DNA of 64,000 nt from Bacteroides acidifaciens (GTDB lineage: Bacteria; Bacteroidota; Bacteroidia; Bacteroidales; Bacteroidaceae). The stretch lies in contig NZ_CAEUHO010000005.1 in the NCBI RefSeq assembly GCF_903181435.1, positions 62,001 to 126,000 of the forward strand. The letters are read 5' to 3'. Made by a program: the position numbers and the translations under genes. The first letter of the stretch is position 1. The number at the start of each line of letters is the position of its first letter. Positions 51,913 through 60,730 of the stretch are shown here, in pieces. Below the pieces are notes generated by a model, which saw only the letters and a program-made list of their open reading frames with translations, made no database searches and was not told where the DNA came from.

Positions 51913-53730
51913 ATGAAGATAGAAGATAAACTTGTAGCGTCCGTCATTAGCGGACTGAAGGCACTCTACGGTCAGGAAGTCCCTGAAAAGATGGTGCAAA
52001 TCCAAAAGACCAAAAAAGAATTTGAAGGACATCTGACGCTGGTCGTGTTCCCTTTTCTGAAAATGTCGAGAAAAGGCCCGGAACAGACAGCGCAGGAAAT
52101 TGGCGAATATCTGAAGGCTAACGAACCGGCAGTGGCTGCCTTTAACGTGATAAAAGGGTTTCTGAACCTGACTATCGCATCGGCTACGTGGATTCAGTTG
52201 TTGAATGAGATTCAGGCTGACGAACAATATGGTCTGGTAAAAGCTACCGAAACTTCGCCGTTGGTAATGATTGAGTATTCTTCTCCGAATACGAACAAGC
52301 CGCTTCACTTGGGGCACGTGCGTAACAACCTTTTGGGTAACGCATTGGCTAACATTGTGGCTGCAAACGGCAACAAGGTGGTAAAGACCAATATCGTTAA
52401 CGACCGTGGTATCCATATCTGTAAATCTATGCTGGCATGGAAGAAATACGGCAACGGTGAAACTCCCGAAACTTCTGGCAAGAAAGGCGACCACCTGGTA
52501 GGTGATTATTATGTATCTTTCGATAAGCATTATAAGGCGGAAGTTAAGGAACTGATGGCTGGATATACAGCACAGGGAATGAATGACGAAGAAGCGAAGG
52601 CGAAAGCGGAAGCTGCTTCCCCGTTGATGCAGGAAGCCCGTGAAATGCTTGTGAAGTGGGAAGCAGGTGACCCGGAAGTACGAGGATTGTGGGAGATGAT
52701 GAACAACTGGGTATATGCCGGTTTCGATGAAACCTACAAGAAGATGGGCGTCAGCTTCGACAAGATATATTATGAATCCAACACCTATCTCGAAGGAAAA
52801 GAGAAAGTGATGGAAGGACTGGAGAAAGGTTTCTTCTTCAAGAAGGAAGACGGCTCTGTGTGGGCTGACCTGACTGCTGAAGGACTGGACCATAAGTTGC
52901 TTCTCCGTGGTGACGGTACATCTGTTTACATGACGCAGGACATCGGCACAGCTAAACTCCGTTTTGCCGATTATCCCATTGACAAGATGATTTATGTAGT
53001 AGGTAATGAGCAGAACTATCATTTCCAGGTGCTTTCTATCCTGCTTGACAAGCTCGGCTTCGAGTGGGGCAAGAGTCTGGTTCACTTCTCTTACGGAATG
53101 GTGGAACTGCCGGAAGGTAAGATGAAATCCCGTGAAGGTACGGTGGTGGATGCTGACGACCTGATGGAAGAGATGATTTCCACTGCCAAAGAAACTTCGC
53201 AGGAACTGGGCAAACTGGACGGCTTGACACAGGAAGAAGCGGATGATATTGCCCGTATCGTCGGTTTGGGTGCTTTGAAATACTTCATTCTGAAAGTGGA
53301 CGCCCGTAAAAACATGACGTTCAACCCGAAAGAATCTATCGACTTCAACGGCAACACAGGACCGTTCATCCAATATACCTATGCCCGTATCCAGTCCGTA
53401 CTTCGTAAGGCTGCCGAATCGGGAATCGTGGTACCCGAGCAGATTCCTGGCGGTATTGAATTGAGTGAAAAAGAAGAAGGATTGATTCAAATGGTTGCCG
53501 ACTTTGCCGTTGTTGTCAAACAGGCAGGTGAGGATTACAGTCCCTCTATTATCGCAAATTATACCTATGACTTGGTGAAGGAATACAACCAGTTCTACCA
53601 TGACTTCAGCATCTTGCGCGAAGAGAATGAAGCGGTGAAAGTGTTCCGTATCGCTCTGTCGGCTAATGTTGCTAAAGTCGTTCGCCTAGGTATGGGCTTG
53701 CTGGGTATTGAAGTTCCTTCCAGAATGTGA
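51913..53730 (+). CDS. argS: Arginyl-tRNA synthetase
   Basis: The ATG at 51913 gives 605 residues; a TTG eight codons upstream overlaps the predicted promoter and is rejected. This class I synthetase charges tRNA-Arg with arginine. The N-terminal ArgRS additional domain (about 1-105) is followed by the HIGH motif as HLGH (132-135, preceded by SSPNTNKPL), the catalytic domain, and KMKSR (403-407, a KMSKS variant followed by EGT). The helical anticodon-binding DALR domain (about 480-605) ends FRIALSANVAKVVRLGMGLLGIEVPSRM. A gene for its substrate tRNA-Arg(CCT) is in the same window at 43142, but not in the same operon. The gene is complete and of normal size. Confidence 0.97.
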   Translation: MKIEDKLVASVISGLKALYGQEVPEKMVQIQKTKKEFEGHLTLVVFPFLKMSRKGPEQTAQEIGEYLKANEPAVAAFNVIKGFLNLTIASATWIQLLNEIQADEQYGLVKATETSPLVMIEYSSPNTNKPLHLGHVRNNLLGNALANIVAANGNKVVKTNIVNDRGIHICKSMLAWKKYGNGETPETSGKKGDHLVGDYYVSFDKHYKAEVKELMAGYTAQGMNDEEAKAKAEAASPLMQEAREMLVKWEAGDPEVRGLWEMMNNWVYAGFDETYKKMGVSFDKIYYESNTYLEGKEKVMEGLEKGFFFKKEDGSVWADLTAEGLDHKLLLRGDGTSVYMTQDIGTAKLRFADYPIDKMIYVVGNEQNYHFQVLSILLDKLGFEWGKSLVHFSYGMVELPEGKMKSREGTVVDADDLMEEMISTAKETSQELGKLDGLTQEEADDIARIVGLGALKYFILKVDARKNMTFNPKESIDFNGNTGPFIQYTYARIQSVLRKAAESGIVVPEQIPGGIELSEKEEGLIQMVADFAVVVKQAGEDYSPSIIANYTYDLVKEYNQFYHDFSILREENEAVKVFRIALSANVAKVVRLGMGLLGIEVPSRM

Positions 53731-53748
53731 GAACTTCTGGAACTTTTT
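53718..53748 (+). terminator. Hairpin overlapping the argS stop codon
   Basis: TTCCAGAA (53718-53725) pairs with TTCTGGAA (53735-53742), with the TGA stop codon in the loop, and CTTTTTAAAT follows. A translating ribosome would cover it, so the stronger hairpin just downstream may do most of the termination. Confidence 0.5.
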
Positions 53749-53754
53749 AAATAA

Positions 53755-53796
53755 AAAAACAGGGTGTTGGACATATATATCCAACACCCTGTTTTT
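53755..53796. terminator. Bidirectional terminator between convergent argS and topA
   Basis: AAAAACAGGGTGTTGGA and TCCAACACCCTGTTTTT form a perfect 17-bp stem with an 8-nt A/T loop. The A and T tails make it work for both strands. The topA stop codon (53795-53797) overlaps the base of the stem. Confidence 0.92.
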
Positions 53797-56146
53797 ATTT
53801 TTTCTTGGTGGTTCGTTTTCCTCGTTTGAAGGAAGACGTTTCCCCTTTTTCGTCTTGTATTTTGATTAACTCCAAGCAACTTTGCAGGCTCAAATCCTGT
53901 GGAACGATATCTTTAGGAATCTTATAGTTATTACCTTTATAAGTAATATAAGGTCCGTAACGACCATTCAGAATTTCCAGCTCCGGTTCTTCTTCGAACT
54001 TCTTGATGTGGCGTTCGGCTTCCTTCTGGCGTTTTTCGAGAATCAGTTGTTCTGCCTCTTCCAAAGTGATTACCATCGGGTCCATTGTTTTCGGCAGTGA
54101 TACATATACCTTATTATGCAAAACATAGGGACCGAAACGGCCGATACCTACACTGACCGTCTTTCCTTCATACTCACCCAGTGTACGGGGAAGCTTGAAT
54201 AATTCGAGAACTTCTTCCAAAGTGATGGTTTCTATGGACTGTCCTTTCTTCAATTGGGCAAACCGTGGCTTTTCTTCATCTTCTACCGTACCGATTTGTG
54301 CCATAGGACCGAAGCGTCCAATCTTTACCGAAACAGGCTTGCCGCTTTCCGGGTCTTCTCCCAAGATGCGTTCGCCTACCTTATGCTCTGTCTTGATAGC
54401 CAATGTGTTTTCTACCGACGGATGGAATTTATCATAGAAAGTCTTCATGATGGAAGTCCATTGCACGCCGCCTTCTGCAATTTCGTCGAAATCTTTTTCT
54501 ACACTTGCAGTAAAGTTGTAATCCAGAATATCCGGGAAGTATTCGGTCAGGAAGTCGTTCACCACCGTACCCGTATCCGTAGGGAATAACTTGGACTTTT
54601 CCGCACCGGTAATCTCGGAACGGTTTTCGTCTTCAATCTGATTGTCTTTCAGTGTCAGCACATTAAAGTTGCGTTCTTCTCCGTCCTTGTTTCCCTTTTC
54701 TACATATTCGCGTTGCTGGATAGTAGAAATAGTAGGCGCATAGGTAGACGGACGTCCGATACCCAGTTCTTCCAACTTGCGTACAAGGCTGGCTTCCGTA
54801 TAGCGTGGCGGGCGTTGAGTGAAACGTTCGGTGGCGATGATAGGACCGTGTTCTAGTTTCTGTCCCTTTTTCAAAGGGGGCAACAGGCGGCTTTCATCTT
54901 CCTGCTCACTGTCGTCGTCATAAGATTCGCGGTAAACATGCAGGAATCCATCGAACTTAATCACTTCACCGATAGCGGTGAATACATCGCTGCTGCCGCT
55001 TATCGTGATGGTTGCGGTTGTCTTTTCCAGTTCCGCGTCTGCCATCTGTGAGGCGATAGTACGTTTCCAAATCAGTTCATACAGTTTCTTTTCCTGTGCC
55101 GAGCCTTCTACGGATTGGTTTTCCATATATGTCGGACGGATAGCCTCATGCGCTTCCTGTGCGCCTTTAGTCTTTGTTTCAAAGTGGCGGGGATGCACAT
55201 AACGTTCGCCCATCATCTTGATGATAGCGTCCTTGCTACCTATCGTTGCAAATTCCGACAGGTTGACAGAGTCCGTACGCATATAAGTGATGAATCCCGA
55301 TTCGTACAGACGTTGTGCAAGCATCATGGTCTGTGCTACGGTATATCCCAGTTTACGGGCGGCTTCCTGTTGCAACGTAGAAGTCGTGAACGGTGCAGGA
55401 GGTGTTTTCTTTACCGGACGGGTGGTAATATCTTCGATAGCAAAATTAGCTCCTTGGCAAGCTTCGAGGAAAGCCTTTGCTTCTTTTTTAGTTTTGATAC
55501 GGCGAGCCAGTTCGGCTTTCATTTCCACCAGTTTTCCGTCAGTGTCGGGCACGAGGAAAACAGCAGTCACACGATAAGCTGCTTCCGATTTGAAAGCATG
55601 GATTTCACGCTCGCGTTCAACTATCAGGCGGACGGCAACCGACTGTACGCGTCCTGCCGAAAGAGCCGGTTTCACTTTTCTCCAGAGTACGGGAGACAGT
55701 TCGAAACCTACGATGCGGTCCAGGATACGCCGTGCCTGCTGTGCATTCACGAGGTTGATGTCGATATCGCGTGGTTGTTCGATAGCTTTTAAGATAGCGC
55801 TTTTCGTAATTTCATGGAATACGATTCGTTTTGTGTTTTCCGGTTTTAGTTTTAAGACCTCATACAGATGCCAGGCGATAGCCTCTCCCTCGCGGTCCTC
55901 ATCGGATGCGAGCCATACGGTTTCCGCCTCTTTCGCTTCTGCTTTCAGTGTGCTGACCAAAGCCTTTTTGTCTGCCGGGATTTCGTAGTTGGGCTTAAAA
56001 TTCTTCTCTACGTCGATGCTGAAGTCTTTCTTCTTCAGGTCGCGTATGTGTCCGTAACTTGAAAGGACTTTAAAATCTTTCCCAAGAAACTTTTCAATCG
56101 TTTTTGCTTTTGCCGGAGACTCGACAATGACAAGGTTTTTCTGCAT
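53795..56146 (-). CDS. topA: DNA topoisomerase I (type IA)
   Basis: The ATG at 56146 gives 783 residues starting MQKNLVIVESPAKAKTIEKFLG, the normal family start; fifteen upstream in-frame residues are not conserved. The Toprim domain (about 1-115, with SYGHIRDL and DEDREGEAIAWHL) leads into the toroid with the catalytic Tyr288 in FITYMRTDSVN. The C-terminal part has no zinc fingers but has repeated glycine-rich modules (GRFGPMAQIG, GRFGPYVLHN, GRYGPYITYKG), followed by a basic tail ending RTTKKK. It relaxes negative supercoils by single-strand passage. The stop codon is inside the terminator shared with argS. It is transcribed leftwards from a -7 box at 56189. Confidence 0.96.
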   Translation of the reverse strand: MQKNLVIVESPAKAKTIEKFLGKDFKVLSSYGHIRDLKKKDFSIDVEKNFKPNYEIPADKKALVSTLKAEAKEAETVWLASDEDREGEAIAWHLYEVLKLKPENTKRIVFHEITKSAILKAIEQPRDIDINLVNAQQARRILDRIVGFELSPVLWRKVKPALSAGRVQSVAVRLIVEREREIHAFKSEAAYRVTAVFLVPDTDGKLVEMKAELARRIKTKKEAKAFLEACQGANFAIEDITTRPVKKTPPAPFTTSTLQQEAARKLGYTVAQTMMLAQRLYESGFITYMRTDSVNLSEFATIGSKDAIIKMMGERYVHPRHFETKTKGAQEAHEAIRPTYMENQSVEGSAQEKKLYELIWKRTIASQMADAELEKTTATITISGSSDVFTAIGEVIKFDGFLHVYRESYDDDSEQEDESRLLPPLKKGQKLEHGPIIATERFTQRPPRYTEASLVRKLEELGIGRPSTYAPTISTIQQREYVEKGNKDGEERNFNVLTLKDNQIEDENRSEITGAEKSKLFPTDTGTVVNDFLTEYFPDILDYNFTASVEKDFDEIAEGGVQWTSIMKTFYDKFHPSVENTLAIKTEHKVGERILGEDPESGKPVSVKIGRFGPMAQIGTVEDEEKPRFAQLKKGQSIETITLEEVLELFKLPRTLGEYEGKTVSVGIGRFGPYVLHNKVYVSLPKTMDPMVITLEEAEQLILEKRQKEAERHIKKFEEEPELEILNGRYGPYITYKGNNYKIPKDIVPQDLSLQSCLELIKIQDEKGETSSFKRGKRTTKKK

Positions 56147-56188
56147 AATTCTTTCTTTTATAATGGCTTGTACCACAATATTCGGAGA

Positions 56189-56196
56189 CAAAAGTA
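56189..56196 (-). promoter_or_regulatory. Putative -7 box for topA
   Basis: On the - strand this reads TACTTTTG, a full TAnnTTTG match, 43 bp before the topA ATG. The expected -33 region overlaps the regulator gene's terminator hairpin and has no TTTG. Confidence 0.5.
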
Positions 56197-56197
56197 G

Positions 56198-56236
56198 AAA
56201 AAAAGATTCTCCCTACCTTATAATATAAGGAGAATT
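56198..56236 (-). terminator. Terminator downstream of the hybrid two-component regulator
   Basis: Read on the - strand, ATTCTCC pairs with GGAGAAT, with an inner TTAT/ATAA stem and a 5-nt bulge, followed by CTTTTTTTC. It lies about 100 bp after the regulator's stop codon, beyond the 22-nt repeats. Confidence 0.65.
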
Positions 56237-56248
56237 TAATAAAATCTT

Positions 56249-56314
56249 AAGATTTACATAGGTAAAAGCTAAGATTAACATTGGTAAATCTTAAGATTTG
56301 GTTTTGGGAAAAAC
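56249..56314. repeat. Three 22-nt tandem units between topA and the hybrid regulator
   Basis: Units start at 56249, 56271 and 56293. The first two match at 17 of 22 positions (AAGATT-ACAT-GGTAAA); the third keeps only AAGATTTGG. Two identical 14-bp palindromes, AAATCTTAAGATTT, lie at 56242-56255 and 56286-56299, exactly 44 bp (two units) apart. This is in the 3' untranslated part of the regulator transcript and upstream of topA. Confidence 0.7.
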
Positions 56315-56331
56315 AGATTGTCCGTGTTTGC

Positions 56332-59300
56332 TTACTCCATGATGGATGAAGGGTCTTCCTTGGCTTTTTTGAGAAATTCGGTAGGCAGCATACCGAATTG
56401 TTTCTGGAAACATTTGGCAAAATAGGAAGAGGAACTGAACCCAACGAGGAATCCTATTTCAGTAACCCTGTATTCACCTTCCACCATCATCCGGCAGGCT
56501 TTCTTTAACCGGGTGATCTTGATAAAGTCATTGGGAGTCATCCCGATAATTCCTTTGATTTTAGTGAATACCGAGGTGCGGCTCATGCCAAGCTCCTGTG
56601 CCAGTGTGCTGACGGAGAATTCCGGATCTTCAATATTATTCAATATAATATCCGTACATTTCTTCATAAATTCTTCATCCAACTTATTATGGACAGCCGA
56701 GTGCAAGTCGGACAATGGAGTGGAAGCATACGCTTTCTGTTGCTTTTCCCTCTTCTTTAGCAGATTGCGCAATTGCGCTTTCAGATGGAAAGGAGAAAAC
56801 GGTTTCTCTATGTAGGCGTCGGCACCGGATTCCAGTCCTTTTATCTTGCTTTCCGTGTCCGTCTTTGCGGTAAGGAGAATGACAGGGACATGGGAGATGT
56901 TGATGTCCGTTTTGATTTTGCCGCACAACTCGAATCCGTCCATCTCTTCCATCATCACATCGCTGATGATAAGGTCTATGTTATTCTTTTCAAGAATCAA
57001 TAAAGCCTCTTCGCCGCTTGATGCGGAGATGACAAAATACTCCTCGGACAATATCTTGGAGAGGAAATCAAGAATTTCCGGATTGTCGTCTACTACCATC
57101 ACGGCGTACTGCTTCTTTATCGGTTCGTCCGGCAAGACGGTTTCCGGCTCGCCTTCTTCCGCGTTGTTTTCTGTGATAATCATGTCTTCTACCCGTTTCA
57201 TGGGTGGGGCGACACTGACGGCGGCTTGTTTGGGGAAGTGCACGGAAATGGCAACCCCGCTTTTGCCGTCTTCCCTGTCTTTAGCTTCAATCTTGCCATT
57301 CATCAGTTGGATAAGAGAGCGTGTCATGTGCAGTCCGATACCGATTCCCAGTTTATTCAGTTCGCTGTTGTTCTTGACCTGGTAAAAAGCATCGAATATT
57401 TTGGTCTTCTCCTGGTCGGTGATACCGATACCGTCGTCTGTGACGGTAATTATTATTTCCGAATCATTTTCCGCCGCAGTGACGCTAATCCTACTTTTGG
57501 CGTATTTCAGGGCATTGCTTAACAGGTTGCTGATAATCTTGGTGAATGCCTCTTCATCTGTGACCATAGTCATCTTTTCGGAGATTGATGAAATATCAAT
57601 GCTTATTTTCTTTTGTCTTGTAGACAATTCGAAGATGCAGGTGACTTTGGCTATTGTGTCTTTCACCCGGTAAGAGTCATAAGACAGTTTGTAAGCTCCC
57701 GAATCCACTTTCCGGAAGTCCAGTAGTTGGGTGACGAGTGCGTACAGGCGTTTATAGTTCTGTTCGATGATACTCAGGTATTCTCCGTAGACATTGTTGA
57801 TGCTCGTGGTCTTCATCAGATATTCCAACGGACCGATGATAAGGCTCAACGGAGTTCGTATTTCGTGGGCGATGTTGGTGAAGAAATCAATTTTCGCGTT
57901 ATATAGTTCCTTCTCCTTTTCATCATTCAACCTTTTCATGCGTGCTTTCTGTCGTTTTTCCGTGCGCTTGATGTAATACCATACGGTGAGTAAGAGTATA
58001 ATCAGCAGCATAATTGCATAAATAAAGTAAGCCAGTTGTGACTGGAGAAATGGCGGCAGCACTTTGATTTTTAGTTGAATTTCGTTGCTGCTCCATATTT
58101 TGTCGCTGTTGGTTCCCTTGATTCTTAACACATATTCGCCGGCAGGAAGGTTGGCATAAGAAAGATGATTGTTGATTCCTTTAGTGAATTGCCAACCACT
58201 GTCCAGACCTTCCAGCATATATTGATAGTTATTTTCCTTAGGGGCGATATAGCTGAGAGCCGCAAAGTCGAATCCTATCATGGACTGGTTGTATTCCAGA
58301 ATGATTTCATCCGTATATCCGATAGACCGTTGGATAGGCGAGTCGGGTATATTAGCCTGTACTTCCTTTCCGAAAATGGTCATGTTGGTGAGAACAACAG
58401 GCGGATTGTATGTGTTTTCACGCAAATCCTGTGGAAAGAAATAGCAGAAGCCGCCCGTTGACCCCAGGAATAATTTCCCGTCAGAAGATTCAACTCCCGA
58501 ACGAGGCGTAAACTGCTCATTATAAAGCCCGTTTGATTTGGAGTAAGTTTTCAGATATTCCGTGTCGGGATTATATACGGCAAGTCCTTTATTAGTGCTA
58601 ATCCATAATAAATCTCCTTTGGGGATGATAGAAGTGATGATTTTGTTGGGCAGTTCCAAATGGTCATATCGGGTGAAGTTGTCCGAATCTTCATTATATC
58701 TGCATAATCCTTGTCCGTAAGTCCCTACCCACAGTCGTTTTCTGTTGTCGATAGCTAATGTGGTAATCACATTTTTAGTGATTGAATTCGGGTTGTCCGA
58801 ACGTTGATAGGCGGTGGTTTTCCCGGTCTTGATGTTGTATGAGTAAAGACCGCTGATGCTTGTTCCTATCCATATTTTTCCGTGATAGTCTTCTATGATA
58901 GCAGATATTCTGCCTGCAAAAGACCCCATTCTGGTAAAATTCTTTTGTTCGGGATTATAGCAGCAGATACCGTTGGAAGTACCTACGTAGATGCATCCGT
59001 TGCTGGCTTTATATAATATGAAAACCCGGGAAGAGGATATGGATGTTGAATCTTCCGGATTATACAGGTAGCTTTCCACTTTTCCGGTTTTTAAATCAAA
59101 TACTTCCAATCCCCGTCCATAAGTGGCGGCATACAATTTGTCGCCGTCTACCAGCAGGTCATGTATGCAATAGTAAGTAGTACCTATACTTGCCGCATCC
59201 CGGAAGGGCGCGATTTCCTGTGTCTTGGCGTTGAACCGGAAAATTCCGTTATCGTCAGTTCCTATCCAGTATTGGTCGTCCTTGCCTTCTTTTATTACAT

Positions 59301-60399
59301 TCACTACCTTTCCTGCCTGTGCGGTAGCCGATAATGAGCAACTATAATATTTGAAGTTATTCTGAAAAGCCGAATAAAACTTGATGCCGTCGAAATAAGA
59401 CCCCAACCACAGGCTTTCTTCCTTATCTATATAAATAGAATAGATAAACTTATTCGCTCCGGTTCTTATCTTAAGATTCGGATTGTCGGATTGTATGATT
59501 TCTCCTTTGTCTGCCTTGAAGATTCCTATGCCGTTATCGGACGAGATAAATAACTCTCCCGGTCGGTATTCTTTAATGTCGTGAATATGATATAATAGGT
59601 TGTTCGGACTTTTATCCTGATAATTGGTAAATGTCCGTGTTGCGGGATTAAACAAGTCGAGACCGTTCTGGAAAGTTCCTATCCACAGGTTGCCGTGTGA
59701 GTCCTCAAAGATTTTCTGGATAGAGTTATCCGATAAGCTGTCGGGCAGATTGCTTCTTTTGTAAGTGACGAATGTATTTCTGTATTTGTCGAAGCAGCAT
59801 AACCCTTCCGAATATGTACCTATCCATATATTCTGTTTACTGTCTTGTTGCAATGTCATCAGAATATCCTGTGAGATACAATTCGATTCTCCGGGAATGT
59901 TCCGATAGACCCGGAGACGGATTTCATCATTAGGAGAAAACCGGTAAAGCCCTTTGCCGTTTGTCGCAATCCACACTTCTCCGTCATTGTCTTCTATCAT
60001 GTCGACAACATAAGTCTGTATCGTCTCCCCCGTTTCTGTTTTCGCGTTGAAAGGCCTGAACGTATCCGTCTGGGAATCATAAATGACAATGCCGCTATCC
60101 AGCCCAATCCACATTTTACCCCTGCGGTCAATAAATATCTTCTTGACGCTGTTGCTCGTCGTAGCGTTGATATATTCTGATAAATAGTAATTCTTGAATT
60201 TGATTCCGTCGAACCGGCTCAGCCCGTCGTCCGTACCGAACCACATGAAACCGCATGAATCCTGAAGGATACTATATACTCTGTTGGCTGCCAGCCCGTC
60301 GTCCATCGTGTATGAAGTGGAGAAAATGCGCTGTGCATTCACAACGAATGTGTGCATACACAGGATTTGTACGACTATCAAAAGGAGTAGTTTTTTCAT
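56332..60399 (-). CDS. Hybrid two-component system regulator (sensor kinase, receiver and AraC output in one chain)
   Basis: This 1355-residue inner-membrane regulator has a signal peptide (about 1-22) and two seven-bladed Reg_prop propellers (about 25-700, many repeats like WIGTDDNGIFRFN and LWIGTFQNGLDLFNP). A Y_Y_Y domain (about 715-785) and one membrane helix (about 788-810) follow. Next come the histidine kinase (HisKA with His845 in NIAHEIRTPLS, ATPase lobe with ILSNLLSNALKYA and DDGIGI near 990), a receiver domain (about 1098-1210, phospho-acceptor Asp1147 in LIISDVMMEEMDG) and an AraC-type DNA-binding domain (about 1255-1350). Such proteins sense imported oligosaccharides in the periplasm and activate the adjacent PUL. 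The divergent susC at 60731 is the obvious target. All key residues are present. Confidence 0.97.
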   Translation of the reverse strand: MKKLLLLIVVQILCMHTFVVNAQRIFSTSYTMDDGLAANRVYSILQDSCGFMWFGTDDGLSRFDGIKFKNYYLSEYINATTSNSVKKIFIDRRGKMWIGLDSGIVIYDSQTDTFRPFNAKTETGETIQTYVVDMIEDNDGEVWIATNGKGLYRFSPNDEIRLRVYRNIPGESNCISQDILMTLQQDSKQNIWIGTYSEGLCCFDKYRNTFVTYKRSNLPDSLSDNSIQKIFEDSHGNLWIGTFQNGLDLFNPATRTFTNYQDKSPNNLLYHIHDIKEYRPGELFISSDNGIGIFKADKGEIIQSDNPNLKIRTGANKFIYSIYIDKEESLWLGSYFDGIKFYSAFQNNFKYYSCSLSATAQAGKVVNVIKEGKDDQYWIGTDDNGIFRFNAKTQEIAPFRDAASIGTTYYCIHDLLVDGDKLYAATYGRGLEVFDLKTGKVESYLYNPEDSTSISSSRVFILYKASNGCIYVGTSNGICCYNPEQKNFTRMGSFAGRISAIIEDYHGKIWIGTSISGLYSYNIKTGKTTAYQRSDNPNSITKNVITTLAIDNRKRLWVGTYGQGLCRYNEDSDNFTRYDHLELPNKIITSIIPKGDLLWISTNKGLAVYNPDTEYLKTYSKSNGLYNEQFTPRSGVESSDGKLFLGSTGGFCYFFPQDLRENTYNPPVVLTNMTIFGKEVQANIPDSPIQRSIGYTDEIILEYNQSMIGFDFAALSYIAPKENNYQYMLEGLDSGWQFTKGINNHLSYANLPAGEYVLRIKGTNSDKIWSSNEIQLKIKVLPPFLQSQLAYFIYAIMLLIILLLTVWYYIKRTEKRQKARMKRLNDEKEKELYNAKIDFFTNIAHEIRTPLSLIIGPLEYLMKTTSINNVYGEYLSIIEQNYKRLYALVTQLLDFRKVDSGAYKLSYDSYRVKDTIAKVTCIFELSTRQKKISIDISSISEKMTMVTDEEAFTKIISNLLSNALKYAKSRISVTAAENDSEIIITVTDDGIGITDQEKTKIFDAFYQVKNNSELNKLGIGIGLHMTRSLIQLMNGKIEAKDREDGKSGVAISVHFPKQAAVSVAPPMKRVEDMIITENNAEEGEPETVLPDEPIKKQYAVMVVDDNPEILDFLSKILSEEYFVISASSGEEALLILEKNNIDLIISDVMMEEMDGFELCGKIKTDINISHVPVILLTAKTDTESKIKGLESGADAYIEKPFSPFHLKAQLRNLLKKREKQQKAYASTPLSDLHSAVHNKLDEEFMKKCTDIILNNIEDPEFSVSTLAQELGMSRTSVFTKIKGIIGMTPNDFIKITRLKKACRMMVEGEYRVTEIGFLVGFSSSSYFAKCFQKQFGMLPTEFLKKAKEDPSSIME

Positions 60400-60730
60400 G
60401 GGAGAATCGTTTAATCCGTATTGTTTTCATTTAGTATAGGACAATATTAGGAAGAATAAGTAGCAAAAACAAATGATACACAATCTTTTTGGCGCTGAAA
60501 AAGAACTTTTGAGAGTGAACGAAAATATCGTTCAAATCTTGGATAATAATTGGTGAAGGTCCTGTGCATGTATGAGAAAAAAGTATAGTTTTACTATTTT
60601 CTTGTTCTTTTGTACGGGATTCGCTAAGGAGAATTGTTTTCTCGGTTATCTTTGTCAGCATGAATTTAGATATTAGTTGCAACAATCTAAAGCATCTCAA
60701 ACTTATTTTAATAACATTAAATCATGTATT
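60400..60730. promoter_or_regulatory. Divergent control region between the hybrid regulator and susC
   Basis: No gene is visible in these 331 bases. They contain an inverted repeat, TGAACGA (60526-60532) and TCGTTCA (60538-60544), that could be an operator. They also contain a -7 box TATCTTTG at 60647-60654, which points at susC with a leader of about 70 bases. No -33 TTTG is found at the standard distance, which fits a promoter needing an activator such as the AraC domain of the neighbouring regulator. Confidence 0.5.
60647..60654 (+). promoter_or_regulatory. Putative -7 box for the second PUL
   Basis: TATCTTTG, a perfect TAnnTTTG match, 77 bp before the susC ATG at 60731, without a recognisable -33 partner. 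Confidence 0.5.
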
